A stretch of 64,000 bases of DNA from Membranipora membranacea (taxonomy: Eukaryota; Bryozoa; Gymnolaemata; Cheilostomatida; Membraniporidae). The notes under the pieces were generated by a model. That model was not told where the DNA came from. It ran no database searches and saw only the letters and a program-made list of their open reading frames with translations. Below are positions 34,928 through 47,929 of the stretch, in pieces; within the stretch, counting starts at the first letter, position 1, and every line of letters begins with the position of its first letter. The DNA lies in NCBI GenBank assembly GCA_914767715.1, contig OU612067.1, positions 31,780,162 through 31,844,161 of the forward strand. Reading direction: 5' to 3'. The position numbers were made by a program, and so were the translations under genes.

Positions 34928-36004
34928 ATTTGAAATGTAATTTTCATGTGCAATTTTATTCCATATATCGTTTTTATATCCATATATTTTTGCATTACAA
35001 TCAAACTGAGCTTACTTTTAGAGAATAATTTTAGAGAGCACCCACATTAACATTTTTTTTTCTCTTCCTGAGACAATACAATACATACATCCATACAATT
35101 TAATCAAGTAAGACGAAACAATAAAATCAACTAAAATTGCTTGTTAATGTTTAAAAGACCCCCTTCAACCTTGCAGGCCTTCTGTCTCTCTTTATAGTTG
35201 ATATATTACATCGTGTAATATGTAAGTAAAATAAAAGCAACGAAAAATCATTTGGTTACATAACCACTTGTTGTAGGTCCTTCTTGGTTTTGTTTATGAT
35301 ATTAAAATTGGGCATTTATGACCCTCTGTTTTATATGCACTGGAGTAGGTGCAATTAGGAGTACACAACTTCTGTTTAAAATATCTATGCCAAGTTAATA
35401 AGTTTGACGGATGTTTTCAGGACTCGAAGGAAGATAGCAGGTGTGCCTGGTCTACATGCTGCTCTGCGATACTCATTGTTATGACAGCAGTTTGCTTTTC
35501 TCTGTATGGGGTCTTCTGGGTGGTGTGGCTCTACAAATTAATGCCTTTAGGGGTGTAGAGAGGCAAACAAGTCATCTATTGCTAGTGCAGTGACATTTTT
35601 CACACTCAACATAATTTTTCATATTGACGTGTACATGTTTATCTATTTGTATTTGTAACTGATTTCCTCGCTATAATATTACATAATAGAGCAATGAGGT
35701 AAAATGATTGTTTGTGATATTCTTTGGCAATGGGCCATGAATGGCCAATAACCCTAATACGTACGCTGTGTTTCATAGGGTTGCAACAGTGGATTGGAAT
35801 GTGCTATGGGATAAAAGAACACAACTCCGAGTAGTGAATAGCGTGCAATCTAATTAGCGCCATCGACCCATTATTTTTTGGGGATGGAGCAAACGGATCG
35901 CCCCCCTTGCTATTAACTGCCAGGCAATTAGTGCTGCAGGAGTTGGGGGTTCAAGTCCCATCGGGGGAAGCTTTCAAGGTTGATTGTTCCAGCCCCAAGC
36001 ACCC

Positions 36005-37130
36005 TCGGGTGTATTCCTCTACTGCTCTTCTGATGTCGAGGTAATCTTTCATAAATTTTCTAAACAAGCCGTTATCATATCACGTTTTTTCAAGTAAGCC
36101 ACTTTCCCTCAAAGACAAATTCCTACCAAACTGTTTCCCAACCAGAAAAATAACCGCTGTGCTGTTTTCTAATCCAGATGATGCAGATCCCCTGTGAGTT
36201 GTTATCATTAGTAGTGGGTAAATTTTGAGCTCCAGTGTAAGTGTGACTGATTTCAAAAGATTGGGGTTGTTGAAACAAATTACTTTTTGAGCCAAGCAAA
36301 TCGATTTGGCCCGTTTAGTTTTTTGTGCCAAACAATTAAATATGCGGGATTGTGTAGCACATTGGAATACATTATTGACCAATGGACAGAAAACTTGGAC
36401 ATTTTTCCAAAAGCCAATATTTAAAGACCCATTATTTAAACTTTGCAGACAAATCGCACAACATTATTCCGCTATAGAGTTGCAGATCAAAGAGACCAAG
36501 TTATTAATTGTCCCGTCTAGAGGGATTGTTTGATTATCGCCAAAAGATCTATTGGCCAAATTATTCACCAAAATTAAGCTTACATAATTTTTACTGCGCC
36601 ATATGACTTGCGGGAAATTATTGCTTCACGAGCAACATGTATTTTAATTTACAAAGATGCCCACCTTCTGTTGAATCAAAAGGCCCAGTCATGTTGTTAA
36701 GTTATAACATTTTCTCATAGAGCGATATCAGGTACTCTAAGCTATCAATTACTGTCAAAGGTCACAATTTCAAAAAAGTAATCCACTGCGACAGCATTAT
36801 TGACTTTGGGAAAATTGACCACAAGTACAAATGATGCTGATCAATGTCATGCAGAGTTCTAGGATGGAAAGGCAAAACAAGGTTGGGCTTTATATTCATA
36901 ATAAAAAGGAGTTGAATGTCACCAGCAACTGACTTATTATCATTAACCAGTAACTCCCTACATTGTCTTGTAATTTAACAATGCCTGCAATCAAAGCGGA
37001 ACCTGTTAATGTGGTCGTTTATTAATCTTAAAATCATTTTTTGGATTCAGAATTACAGCCCTAAGCTGACATGACAGTAGAAGGGCTTTCTTTGTGGGAT
37101 CAAAGATGTCTGATTGGGATAATTTTCACT
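36005..37130. other. Unique spacer past the duplication end
   Basis: No gene, repeat array or transposon ends were recognised. The short open frames here have no splice or domain support. Confidence 0.4.
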
Positions 37131-37134
37131 GTTG

Positions 37135-37275
37135 GAAACGGCTTGGTGGGAAAAAAGATTAGTTAGAAATCATCCTGGTGGGAAAATGGGCTGATGGGAA
37201 AATGTCCTGGTCGGAAGATAGATCAGTAGGAAAACTTCCTGTTGGGAAATTGGCTCGGTGGGATAACAGGAGTTG
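37135..37275 (-). repeat. GGGAAA minisatellite, array 1
   Basis: Degenerate 16-bp units alternate between TGGTGGGAAAATGGCT-like and TGGTGGGAAAACGTCC-like sequences. Related arrays are at 39110-39260, 43360-43570 (opposite strand) and 47340-47680. Confidence 0.75.
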
Positions 37276-38960
37276 GGAAAATAGCTTGATGAGATAATGA
37301 AATAAGAAAATGTGGCAGATTCGTGTAAAGTTAGCTCTGTCAATAAAGCCACTCTGTTTAGTCTTTCATCTGGACATAATGCCGCCTGCTGAAAAACAAC
37401 AAAAAACCTACAGTTATTTGAAAAGTGATCGTTGGACTCTTGAACTCTGAGGCTGGAACGGCACCAAGAATCAGAACCAGGTCAGAATGGGGATTGGGCG
37501 GCACACATGAAACAGCGCTATTGAACCTGCTGTATGTTGAACTTTGGTAAACTCATTTTACACCCAACAAAGAATATAGGAAGTGCTTTAGGTCAATCAA
37601 AGTGTCATACTCAGTTCCAGTTAGGAATGAAAAAGTAACAAACTTAACAAATCATATGAAGATTAGTCAATGCCAAATCCATATTGATAGAGAGATGTTA
37701 TATACATCTGCAGCGAAGTCGTTTTTCCTTAATTTATAAGAGGAATAAAAAAAAGATATAATTGGTTTTTCCTCTGCAAACATATAAACATAGGTGGCCT
37801 AGCGGTAAGATCCAGGACTGCTGATCATGTGGACTTGGGTTCAGTCGTCGGTGGGGGAGTTGTGTTGACCAACTAGAAGCACGATGTACTAGTTATTGGC
37901 TGTAATGTGACTAACTATACCTGAGTGACCGGGTAAGAACATAGCTGAAAGCCGACACTATCCGGTCCTGTACTGAGACCAACATAGCAATACCACAGGT
38001 CAGAACCTGGTTGTAACCTACTGACAATACTGACAGACAGAATGCTGCATTGCATTATATTTGTTGCAAAGACCTTCTTAACCATTCTTTGTTCAATATC
38101 ACTATAGTAGACAGTGGTGCTCAGGCATTCTTGCAGTTTTAACCATCCCTCATTCATAACTGTTGGGTACAGTGGTTTTTCAGATTTTTATCCAATTAAG
38201 TTTTCTACCTCATCACATTCAAACCGCTGGTACCAACATCGTGTGATGAGGGTTTGTCATAACCACCTGCGAGTCACCAGATTAGAACCCAGCATAACCC
38301 TATGTTTTCTGATGATGGGCTACGCCTTCATTAATAAAAAAATTGTATCAAGGTGGCCAGGGCTTAGCTGAATATAATGCAACACACCTAAGATATTCAT
38401 TCATAGAGTGAAAGAAAAGGTAAGGTCAGACACCAATTATCCAGTTTACCATCTCGAGTTTGAATCAGATATGACGTTCATCTCTAAAATTCGATCAGTG
38501 TCAGCTATTTATTGATTCTCTATTGTCAAGTCTATGAACCCTCTATATACTAGAATGTTCTGCGGTAAGATAGTGTACGGGTAGTGTGATCCTAAACCTC
38601 GACCATCAGAAATGTTGTGACATAACCGAGATCACTAGAAAGTCATTCGGAAGGCCAAGCAGACTCTGTGTAGGTTCACTTTTGTGTTTGAACGCATAAT
38701 TGATAGAAGCCGGTGCTGTGGTTGGAAATTGCTTGTTGTGCTCAAATTTATTCACAGGTGGAAGTGATCTTGTTTATTATTGCCTGGCCCATGATCAGGT
38801 CCGATTTAAGGTTCAAACATACTCATGACTTGCTCAAGTGTCTCAGTTTCATCATTGGTCCGATTATCACCCCAACGGTATAGACTCGTGGGTATCTAGT
38901 TTCCGCTAACAAAATACTGAGCAATACTCATTGTCTACATTGGAAAGACTGCTGACTATA
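37275..38960. repeat. Diverged duplicated block, copy 1
   Basis: It shares many stretches in the same order with 39300-40345, for example the segment ending CCAAGCAGACTCTGTGTAGG at about 38655-38675 and 40040-40060. Part of it (about 37985-38170) also matches 41580-41790. No intact gene is present. Confidence 0.65.
37790..37862 (+). repeat. tRNA-like (SINE-like) sequence
   Basis: It has an A-box-like TGGCCTAGCGGT and a B-box-like GGGTTCAGTCG about 40 bp apart. It does not fold into a clean tRNA, so it is probably a tRNA-derived repeat. Confidence 0.35.
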
Positions 38961-39109
38961 CACCGTTTGTAGAAGGTAGACAACCCTGAAATTTGGAAAT
39001 GCGACGGGATACTTGATACTTTGTTTTGGATTCATTTCAGTATAAAAAATAACTTTAGGAAGGCTTGATTTTCTTTGTTGGACCAAACTTATGACCTAAT
39101 AATGTCTGA

Positions 39110-39260
39110 TTGGGAAATTGTCATAGTTGGAAAACAGCCTGGTTGGAAAACATCCTGGTGGGTAAAAGGATTAGTGGGAAAACGTCCTGGTGGGAAATGA
39201 GTTGGTGGAAAAACGTCCTGGTCAAAAGATTTATCCGGTCTGGTTTGCTAGGAATGTGGC
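39110..39260 (-). repeat. GGGAAA minisatellite, array 2
   Basis: The unit family is the same as at 37135, leading into the second copy of the diverged block. Confidence 0.7.
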
Positions 39261-39299
39261 AAAATGGCTTAGTAAGATAATTGCATCAGGAAAACGGGG

Positions 39300-40345
39300 C
39301 AGCTTCGTGAAAACCAATTTCATATTCGTTTAACATGTTGAATGGAGGGCGTCATCTCTCATTGCAGTGGTGTCAATCAAGCCTCTCTGTGTAGTCTTTC
39401 TTTCAAACAAGAAAAGTCTGTGTGCAGTAGAAAAGAAAAGTTGACCTACAGTCATTTAAAAAGATATTGTTGGTCGCTTGAACTCTATGGTTGGAACAGC
39501 ACCTAAAATTGGGTCAGAATTTTCGGTTTGGATTGGCATTCTTGCAGTTTTAACCATCCTTCGTTCACAACTGATGAGTGCAGTGGTTTTTCAGAGTTTT
39601 ATTCAATTAAGTTTATGACAACATCATACCCAAACCCCTGGTACCCACATCATGTGATGAGGGCTTATCTTAACCACACACGAGTCATCAGATTAGAACC
39701 CAGCATAACCCTATGTTTCAGATGATAGGTTACGCTTTTACTGATCAAAATAAGTTGTGTATTTATGTTGCCAAAGCTTGGCCGAATATTTTACAACACA
39801 TAGCTCCAGACACAAATACCCAGTTTACCACATCGAGTTGGAACCAGATATGACATATATCTGTAAAATCCGATCAGTATATCAGTTATGTAATGAGGTA
39901 CTTTGATATTGCTCTATTGTAAAGCCTCTGATCAGCCTCTATATACTAGATTGTGCTGAGGTATGGGTAGTGTCATCCTAAACCTTCAACATCAGAATCG
40001 TTGTGACATAACCCCGATCACTAGAAAGTAATTCGGAAGGCCAAGCAGACTCTGTGTAGGTTCACTTTGTAATTGGAACGCATAGTTGAAAGAAGTCAGT
40101 GTTCTTGTTGGAAATTGCTGTTTGGGCACAAATGATTGTATATTAAAAGTTTAATCACATGTGGAGGTGATCTCGTTCAGTCTTGCCTGGCCAAAGAATA
40201 GGTCCGATTCAAGGTTCAAACATATTCATGACAAGCTCAAACTTTCTAACCACAACAATATCTACCCTTAGATATCTTGTTTCCGCTCACAAAATACTTT
40301 GCAATACTTATCGGCTACTCTGGAAGGACTTCTGACCATACACAG
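39300..40345. repeat. Diverged duplicated block, copy 2
   Basis: This is the colinear partner of 37275-38960, shortened by internal deletions. It ends shortly before the decayed repeat-peptide gene. Confidence 0.65.
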
Positions 40346-40396
40346 GGGGATGGGCGGAGCCTAAACGCAACTAATGGTGTTTTTTGATTCATGGCA

Positions 40397-40403
40397 TATA
40401 AAG
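40397..40403 (+). promoter_or_regulatory. TATA box of decayed gene 7
   Basis: TATAAAG lies 61 bp before the ATG at 40458, the same spacing as gene 2. Confidence 0.5.
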
Positions 40404-40457
40404 ACAAAGAATCAACTGCCTGCATAAATAAAGTGAACACTCTTAATCACTGATATC

Positions 40458-40914
40458 ATGTTATTGATCAATGTTCTGCTGGGCTTTGGAGCACATTTTA
40501 CATTTGTTGAAGGCATCAGGAATGTCAGAAGGCAAGAGGGGCACCTGCATTAATAGAGGCAACTGCATTAGGATGGGCACATTCAGCTAGAAGGACACCT
40601 GGAGGTCAACTTGATCATCATAGATATGAAAGGTGAAGAGAAACTGTGTTCGACAAACAGATGGATAAAAACGTTGATGGTAAGTTTCAGAAGAACAAAA
40701 ATAAATTTTTTCTTTGCTCTTGTTTACAAATGATATGATTGAAGACGCAGCAGGATATCTTACTCTATACCATTGTTCTCACAGGAAGGTTTATAGCCAA
40801 GCCCAGAGGACCACCTTGTCCAAAGAAAAAAGAACAGACGATGAGCTCAAATCATTAGTGAAAAGGCAAGTCATGCCTGAAGGTATTGTGCAAGAAGATG
40901 TGGATGTAGTTTGA
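40458..40914 (+). pseudogene. Decayed repeat-peptide paralogue, gene 7
   Basis: The start encodes the family signal peptide (MLLINVLLGFGAH and so on), but the frame closes at TAA 40551-40553. The next frame continues with family-like GAPALIEATA and RRTPGGQLD, so a frameshift has occurred. A donor GTAAGT follows at 40680. An acceptor at about 40784 leads to a segment (RTDDELKSLVKRQ, ending at the stop 40912-40914) that resembles the exon 3 helix DELIARL of genes 3-5. The exon phases no longer match (phase 2 needed, phase 1 offered) and no exon 2 equivalent was found. Confidence 0.6.
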
Positions 40915-42033
40915 TATTATTACCTGAGAAGCTTCAGATATAATATCATCAACAGTACCAGACATTTATTTTTTTTGTCAGTCTCTTAGTGTAATATGCC
41001 CGATGGGGCAACAGAGAAGACAACCTTCTTAGGGGTGATAAATTGTAAAAAAATTGAAAATTGTGTCTTTTAGGAAACTTCACGGAGCTATTAACATATT
41101 TTTAATCAAGTATGCTATTACGCAATGTATTTTCTATAGTTGTGATTATCTCAAAATTTAGAATACATAATTGTATATCAATACTGTATTGATTTCACTG
41201 AATGAAATTTGTAAAGTGAATAAATGAAATGACAGCTTTTTTAAGATACACAACACAAACATAACAATGAACACTTTGTATGTATCTATAACACATTTTA
41301 TTCTCATTTTGAGTCTACTACTAGAACCAATTCTCATGCAAATAAATTGACTTAAATCATCTTGGCATTAATTTGTATTAAGTGAATAAAGCACAACGCT
41401 TGACAGGCATTGACACCAGCATCCATAACCATGCATGGTGTGACCGTAATTTTCTAGTAAAATATAACTCAAGTAAGAAGTATTGGAAGTGCGTGCGGTT
41501 AAAAATGAAATCAAAGTTTCAATGACTTTCATGTTCGACTGCTGTGTTGAAACAGGGTTAGATATGAACTATGAAAACTCTGGCAACACCACAGGTCAGG
41601 ACCTGCTGGTTGTATACTCGTCCCAGACCTGCTGGATAATATTGACAGACAGAATGCTGCATGACAATATATTTTTTGCAAATACCTTCTTAACCCTTTA
41701 TTGTCCAATATCACTAGTAGACAGTGGTGCTCAGGCATTTTTGCTGTTTTAACCATCCCTCGTCCATAACTGCTGGGTAGAATGGTTTTTCAGATTTTTA
41801 TCCAATAAAGTTTCTTACCAATAATTATTATTATCCAATTTAAAACTGCCGGCATTGTGTGCTGCATCGCTCTCTGTTTTTAGATGATGGGTTGCGCTTT
41901 CACTTATAAATAGTGTATTTAGGTACCCAAAGATCGGCTGAGTATAACGAAACACACCAAAATAGGTGAAAATCCAAGTGCTTCACTAGTCAAACTTGTG
42001 AATAATTGGTGAAAGTAAATGTAAATACAACAC
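40915..42033. other. Spacer after gene 7
   Basis: About 41580-41900 is a third partial copy of the diverged block seen at 37985-38330. The rest has no recognised feature. An octamer-like ATGCAAAT is at about 41336. Confidence 0.4.
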
Positions 42034-42148
42034 CTGTAACGTTTACTGCCTGTGGACTGTGGTTTACTAGGCAAAGCATTACAGGATCTTGTAGATTCTG
42101 TAATGCTTCACCTAATAAACCACAGTCCACACACAGTAAACGTTACAG
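42034..42148. repeat. Foldback hairpin, about 50-bp arms
   Basis: CTGTAACGTTTACTG at the left is the complement of the right end. The arms pair with few mismatches around a short loop at about 42092. It may be a small foldback MITE; no target duplication was identified. Confidence 0.8.
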
Positions 42149-42369
42149 TAATAACTCATTAGCCTCTTAAAGGCACACAGTAAGTTACATCAGCGGAGAC
42201 ATAGACTGGTATGATCATTGTTGTCAGGCGTATCAGGATTAGCTGCTGAGCTGGTTGAGCTGGGTTGTTCGGTTTGGGGTTTCCTAGTGTCATGTAGCCA
42301 TGTTGGAACTATATCAGAAAATCAGGAGTATTCCTGTATGGACTCGGAAATTGACTCTTATCATTGACT

Positions 42370-42900
42370 ATATTCAAGTGTGTTGGCTGCATACCTCCCA
42401 ACACATGTGGGAATGAATGTCTTAGGGCCATTCTCGTGCAAGGATGGCAGTAAGAAAGAGAATGAACTCTACGGCTTGATCTTCACTTGCCTCGCCAACC
42501 GTGCTGTACACTTAGAGCTCCTCGATGACATGACAACTGACTTTTTTATAAATAGCTTCAGAATTTTCACAGCCATCAGAGGGCCTGTACTATCAATACT
42601 CTCAGACAGAGACACAAACTTTGTTGGAGCTCGTAATGAGTTCCAGTAGTCACTGCTGGATATGATGGACAAGAAAGCTCAGCATTACCTCAAGTCAATG
42701 CAATGTGAGCTCAGATTCAACACCTCGGCTGCTAGCCACATGGGCGGCGCCTGGGACGCCTCATCAGAATAGTACGAGAGGTTCTCAAAGGAATCTTACT
42801 GAAGATAACTCCACACTTCAAGAACTCAGATGGCCACTCAGCCTTGGTCAATCAGATAACAGTTGCAGTCATCAAGTTCCGATTGTACTGCTAGATCATT
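42370..42900 (+). mobile_element. BEL/Pao retrotransposon integrase relic
   Basis: The frame at 42380-42649 reads as an integrase core: THVGMNVLGPF, YGLIFTCLANRAVHLELL, DFFINSFRIF, SDRDTNFVGA. The Asp usually found in the VGvD motif is Asn here. After a stop at 42647-42649 the match resumes (FNTSAASHMGGAW), then shifts frame into IRIVREVLKG and a PHF segment. Other BEL/Pao domains and LTRs were not found, so it is a dead fragment. Confidence 0.82.
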
Positions 42901-43359
42901 GTACTGCGTTAGTCGCGGGATATTCAATTGATAATCCCAATACAACACTAGTCACCAACTATCCAGTTTACCATCTCAAGGCTATAGCCTACCAAAGGTT
43001 GTTGAATCAAGTAGGATGTAAATCTGTAATCTCTGGTCAATCTTAGAACCAAATATAACATAACAGATTAACTGTTAGTAAATCCATGTCTTGAATAGCT
43101 TGTTTTGAATGCATCCTTAATTATCATTGCTACCCATCTGCACAGGATGTGCCAAAATGTATATGCGTGAAATTACTTTATGACTCACTAGGATACATCA
43201 TGTATATTCATGACTGTGTGAGTATACTGTTTGCTTCGTAGCTGACACCTCACTATCCAGTTCGATCATAAATTTAGGAGAGTCAGATCTGAAATTGTGT
43301 TTGTTCACTTTTTTGATGATGGTTGGACCGTGGATTTTATTCGAATCCGCCCCATTTTC

Positions 43360-43575
43360 AGTCCAATCTAGTTTCCCACCTGAACTTTCCCACCAATCCA
43401 TTTTTCCACCTAGACATTTGCTCAACAAGCCATTTTCCCACCAGGCCGTTTTCCCACCAAACAAGTTTCCCAACAGGACAATTTCCCACCAAACAATTTT
43501 CCCAACAGGACAATTTACCACAGTGCTGTTTTCCCACCACAAAAATTTTTCACCGCACAGTTTTCCTTTGTAGCC
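43360..43575 (+). repeat. GGGAAA minisatellite, array 3 (TTTCCCACC orientation)
   Basis: Units of about 16 bp read TTTCCCACCA plus a variable spacer, the reverse orientation of the other arrays. Long open frames on both strands here are by-products of the repeat. Confidence 0.8.
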
Positions 43576-46500
43576 TTTTATTCAGACTAAGTCGTTCACA
43601 TTTCACAAATATGTTAACAATGTTCACATCCAGCCAACACTGGAGAAAGTAGCATTGGAAATGGAATGTGAGTTGATTTTATTAGTAGGGGGTTGATTTT
43701 TATTTGATTTATTATTGCACAAGTTAGTCCAAGTGGTTGATATAATCAAAGTTGCCTCCTTATTATAAACTACTTTTTCGACGAAACAAATTCATCGTGC
43801 CTATGCCAATTCTCAAAAGTTTTGAGCCATTTAATCACCGCCCTAGATGCAGAGATTATCATATTAACGGTTATTAAATGTATCAAATACCTAAATAGTG
43901 TCTTCATAAAGTAATAGTTTTTTTTTTATGGTCTTATCATTTTATTTATTTTTACAGAATCAACAGTTTTAATAATTTTTACAGAGCACCCTACAGAGAC
44001 AGTTTTATTTCTCAGAGATTGAGACCAAATATAATCATACATACATATCGGCCATATCACTCTAAAAACCTAAGCTTACATCATATGTAACCCGCCACAT
44101 GGCTTTTGGTAAAGATTGTTTTACTGGTTAACAAGCTTTTATCGATCAACCACCAAACAATATAAAGAAAATTCTCCCTATAATATAGTGTGAATAAACA
44201 TATTATGTTTATTCACACACACGATCCTTTCCGAGATGACAATGAATATTATTCAAGTTACAACAATGATTTGCTTTGACCAGGGACCCTTCCTGCTTTT
44301 ACCATATCAACAGATTAAAACATTAGAGTTGTCTCTACTTGTAAAAAGAAGGGACAACTACCTACAATACTAAATGCAATTGGTGATCACCAATAAGTGT
44401 GAACATATTTTAAGAATTTGTTCACATTTAAGAATTTGTGGCCATTTAAAGCAGACAAGGCATAGATGATACATAGTTAATTATACTTGTAAACCCAAGA
44501 CTGAGCTTTTGTAAGCATATCTATACACACTGTCTACATTATCTGATCAATTAAAATATTGTTAAGATTATGGCATCACAGCGTGCTGTAACGCATACTA
44601 TTTATTTGTTATATGTTGAAGGATTTAAATCGGTGAAATTTTTATAGATAACAGAAATATAATATAAAAATATGACTAACAAAGTTATGGATTGAGGAAA
44701 AACGTGAAAATGTATATTGAACAATCAACCTGTGCTCCTTCTTTGCAAAGGGATCTAAGGCAAGTATAAATATCAAAAATTTGATAATATTCAAAGCATT
44801 TCAATGTTGAGCCTGTCATGTAAACCCTCACTCCAGGCCTTGGAGGGGTTCTAGCATTTTATATTGAAACAGGCTGAAAACCAAAAGCCGTCACCGGGTG
44901 ATAAGGCTAGTGTTGTTCAACTTAAGGTATTTTCTGTTTTATCTTTTTTTAGGTTGACAATCTTGTGAAATACGAAGCTTAAAAGCTAGGTAACTGACAA
45001 AATTTCATTAGCAAAATCTTGTCATTAGGGACCGCTTTTTGCCTCCAGCTATTAAAAATTAGTTCAAAGAAACCCTATGTTTAAACAGTGGACAAATTCT
45101 CCTGAAGCAATCACAGACCTGAATTACTATTTTGAAATGTTTTCTCGAAATGCATTTACCACTAAAATAATCGACCATAAAATATTATAGAGGGAATTAT
45201 TGACATGTGGTATAATGGACAGTGCCCTTTGGCTATTGGAATCATATTTACACCCCTGAGTTATATTTGTACAAATACTGTGAACTTAGACAAATATCGA
45301 TGTATGACTTCCCCTATCAATAAATATCAACTGAATTTATAGGAATCATGCTGGCTCCTCTATCGCATTAGGAGATCATCAGACAATAACTGAAACTGAA
45401 CGTCATGCTGCAATTTGTGAGTGATGTCAAACCGACCAGTTTTGGTACGGAACATTAGTTATATCAAATTAGATGCGTGCAAAACTGGCCATGACATCCT
45501 TAAGGTGAAACATTTTAGAGGGATAATTGATGCATATCGTCTGCTTTTTGTACAAGAAAAAACAATGCTGTGTTCTATTTCTATTAAAATTGTTCCAAAT
45601 GCGCAATGCTCCCTGTTTTCTGGGCGCCCTTGTGCACTTCGCCAGGTTTACTGGAGGATTTAGCTTTGGGCCTTCCTGGTCTTCCCTCGTACTCGCTCCT
45701 TGCTGGTGACTCAATATTGATGAAATGCAGACTAGTATTTAGTCTGCTCTTCAGAAGACTAAAGCGATTTGAAAACCAATCATTTTAACAATTTCATCCA
45801 ATCCCAAACAAGAATTGTCAAAACAAAAATACTTATCTGAGATCAAATTCTTATTAAAAATACAAATCAACATATCAGGTCATGCACCCTAGAATTTGAT
45901 CATATCATATGTTGGTGTTTGAAGGGGATGGGAATGAACGTCCGCTGGAATGAACGCCGACGGGATTGAAATCAGCTGGAATAAACGTAGACTGGTATGA
46001 AAGTCAAAAAAATCCTGGCATGAACATAGAAAGTGCTAGATTGAACATCGACTTCATAATTATATAGAACCAATGCAATAGAAACTCCCCAAACTAATTG
46101 TGTAAATCAATGATGATCATTCACTCCATCTGTTTATGATGATGGTTATTAATTTTCTGATGGCTAGATGGAATCAAGCAGGAATTTAGTGCAAAACCTG
46201 AATTGGTAATGGAATACTGAAAGAGAAACAGTGACACTTTGTATATTTCATCATCTAGCGTTAACGAAATCAGGTGCAACTAATGAATCGTAGCAGTTCA
46301 CACCTTGGTTCACTGTTATCTGTGGACATTCGTTTTTTGTGATGGTAATTGTGACAGTGCACATTGTTTACCCTGCACGCTGTCCACCAGTCGTCATTTA
46401 TCGAAATAGCTTAGTCGTATCACCAATGTGGTGCAGTTATCACATCCGTTATGTCTGTGCCAAGAACATAAAGATGTATTTTTATCTATCACCTATGTAC

Positions 46501-47335
46501 ATTGTATGGACACATACCAAAGTCATGCTGCAATTCCATAGATGACGTCATATCAACTGCTAGTTTTTTAGTTGACTGTCAAGTCCCATCACCATCAGCG
46601 GTTTTTTATCAAGTTTTTAAAAACCTTTGTCTTAAAGTGTACACAGCAGACTCTCCACCCCTACTCATTTTAGGACACTACCACAAAGGTAGAATAGAAA
46701 CTTCCCACCCTCCCCCAATGAACTTAGCTTGTCAAGACCGGCTACCGTTACCGGAACCGATTATAATGAACAAATATAAATAGTACCAAAGTGCAGCACA
46801 TGTGGTTTGGTATGGCAGTATTGAAACATGGCAATAATCACAAATTATTAATTTAAACACTAACCTTGATTGTGACAAGCATTGTTATAGTCATTGTTCA
46901 TAAGATGTATGCTGGATTTTTGTTTTGGGGAGTTGCTCTTCAGTTGAATTTCATACCAGACTATGTTCATTCCAAGATTCTGTGTGCATCTTCTGTGTAC
47001 AAACAAGCGCCTCCATAAATCTGACAACAGGCCCTTAGGTGAACCTAAGGTAACTATGCGTTATTATTTTATTACAAGGAATTGTACAAGAGCAAAGTTG
47101 TGAAAAATCATGAGAAAACTGTTCAAGTCATTTTCATAACCTCGAACAGCATTTTAAACACCAACGGTCATAGACTCTATGATTCTAGAATAAAAAAGGA
47201 ACAACTAAACTTTTACGACGAGACACTAACACTACTTTCAATTTTCACTTCTTTCACTACTACATTTTTAATGCCTGAAAGAGGGCAGAAGCAAAAAGAA
47301 ACAAAAAATAGAAATCAGCTACCAGCGTTTATTTG
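43576..47335. other. Gene-poor stretch
   Basis: No gene is supported in 3.8 kb. It includes a 15-bp-arm palindrome at 44188-44218 and short degenerate tandem repeats at about 45930-46053 (GGAATGAACG-type units). The short open frames lack domains and splice context. Confidence 0.4.
44188..44218. repeat. Perfect palindrome, 15-bp arms
   Basis: GTGTGAATAAACATA, one T, then its exact reverse complement. Confidence 0.85.
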
Positions 47336-47339
47336 AAAA

Positions 47340-47685
47340 AAAGCAATAGTGGGAAATATGCAAGTGGGAAAACGTCCGAGTGGAAAAATGGAGTGGTTGG
47401 AAAATGTTCAGTTGAAAATATGGATTGGTGAGAAAACGTCCAGGTGGGAAAACAGCTTGGTGAGAAAATATCATGGTGGTAAAACAGATTGGTGGGAAAA
47501 CATCCCGGTGAAAAAATGGATAAGTGAGAAATTGTCCTGGTGGGAAAACGGATATGTGGGATAATGTTCTGATGTGAAAATGGCTCGGTGGGAATATGGC
47601 TTCGTGGGAAAATGGCTTGGTAGGATAAAGGGAGGTGGGAATATGGCTTGGTGGGAAAATGACATTTGGAAAATGTCCGGATACT
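47340..47685 (-). repeat. GGGAAA minisatellite, array 4 (longest)
   Basis: About twenty degenerate 16-bp units of the GGTGGGAAAATGGCTT type. It is open in several frames on both strands (Phe-Pro-Thr/Ser-His-Gln patterns), a consequence of the repeat. Confidence 0.82.
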
Positions 47686-47929
47686 ATATTGATATACAGG
47701 TTTTGAGACACATTTTGAGTGGTTATTCATGGTGAGTATCACATTTCAAAGCAGGCTTTTAGAGCTAGCAAGACAGCATGATTCATATATAAAACAGTGG
47801 GTGAAGAAATAGAGAGGTATTGTACCTTTTGATTGTGTCTATGTTGAAATCTTTACAGCTTTACAGCAGATGTTGTGGCAATATTTACAACTTTGTAGTT
47901 TTCAGGATTAAAGTTGGGGTCATGCTTTG

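Larger units (their letters stand above)
30478..36004 (+). repeat. Segmental duplicate of block 1-5180
   Basis: It matches the start of the window through gene 1 exons 1 and 2 and the first 3.1 kb of its intron 2. Differences include an extra stretch of about 75 bp near 30890-30975, a 348 bp transposon at 32860-33207 and small indels. Homology stops at about 36004, before any exon 3. Confidence 0.88.

Noticed and set aside
42705-43046. Separate 113-codon gene downstream of the integrase relic
   Set aside because: Only its other-frame reading matches integrase; this frame is the shifted shadow.
45421-45788. Cluster of overlapping short frames near 45.5 kb
   Set aside because: Three frames on both strands are open over only 60-80 codons, with no domain, splice sites or conservation to support any of them.
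47319-47742. Protein-coding genes in the GGGAAA minisatellite (His/Phe/Pro-rich frames)
   Set aside because: Open on both strands and in several frames purely from the repeat; no start context, signal or splice support.
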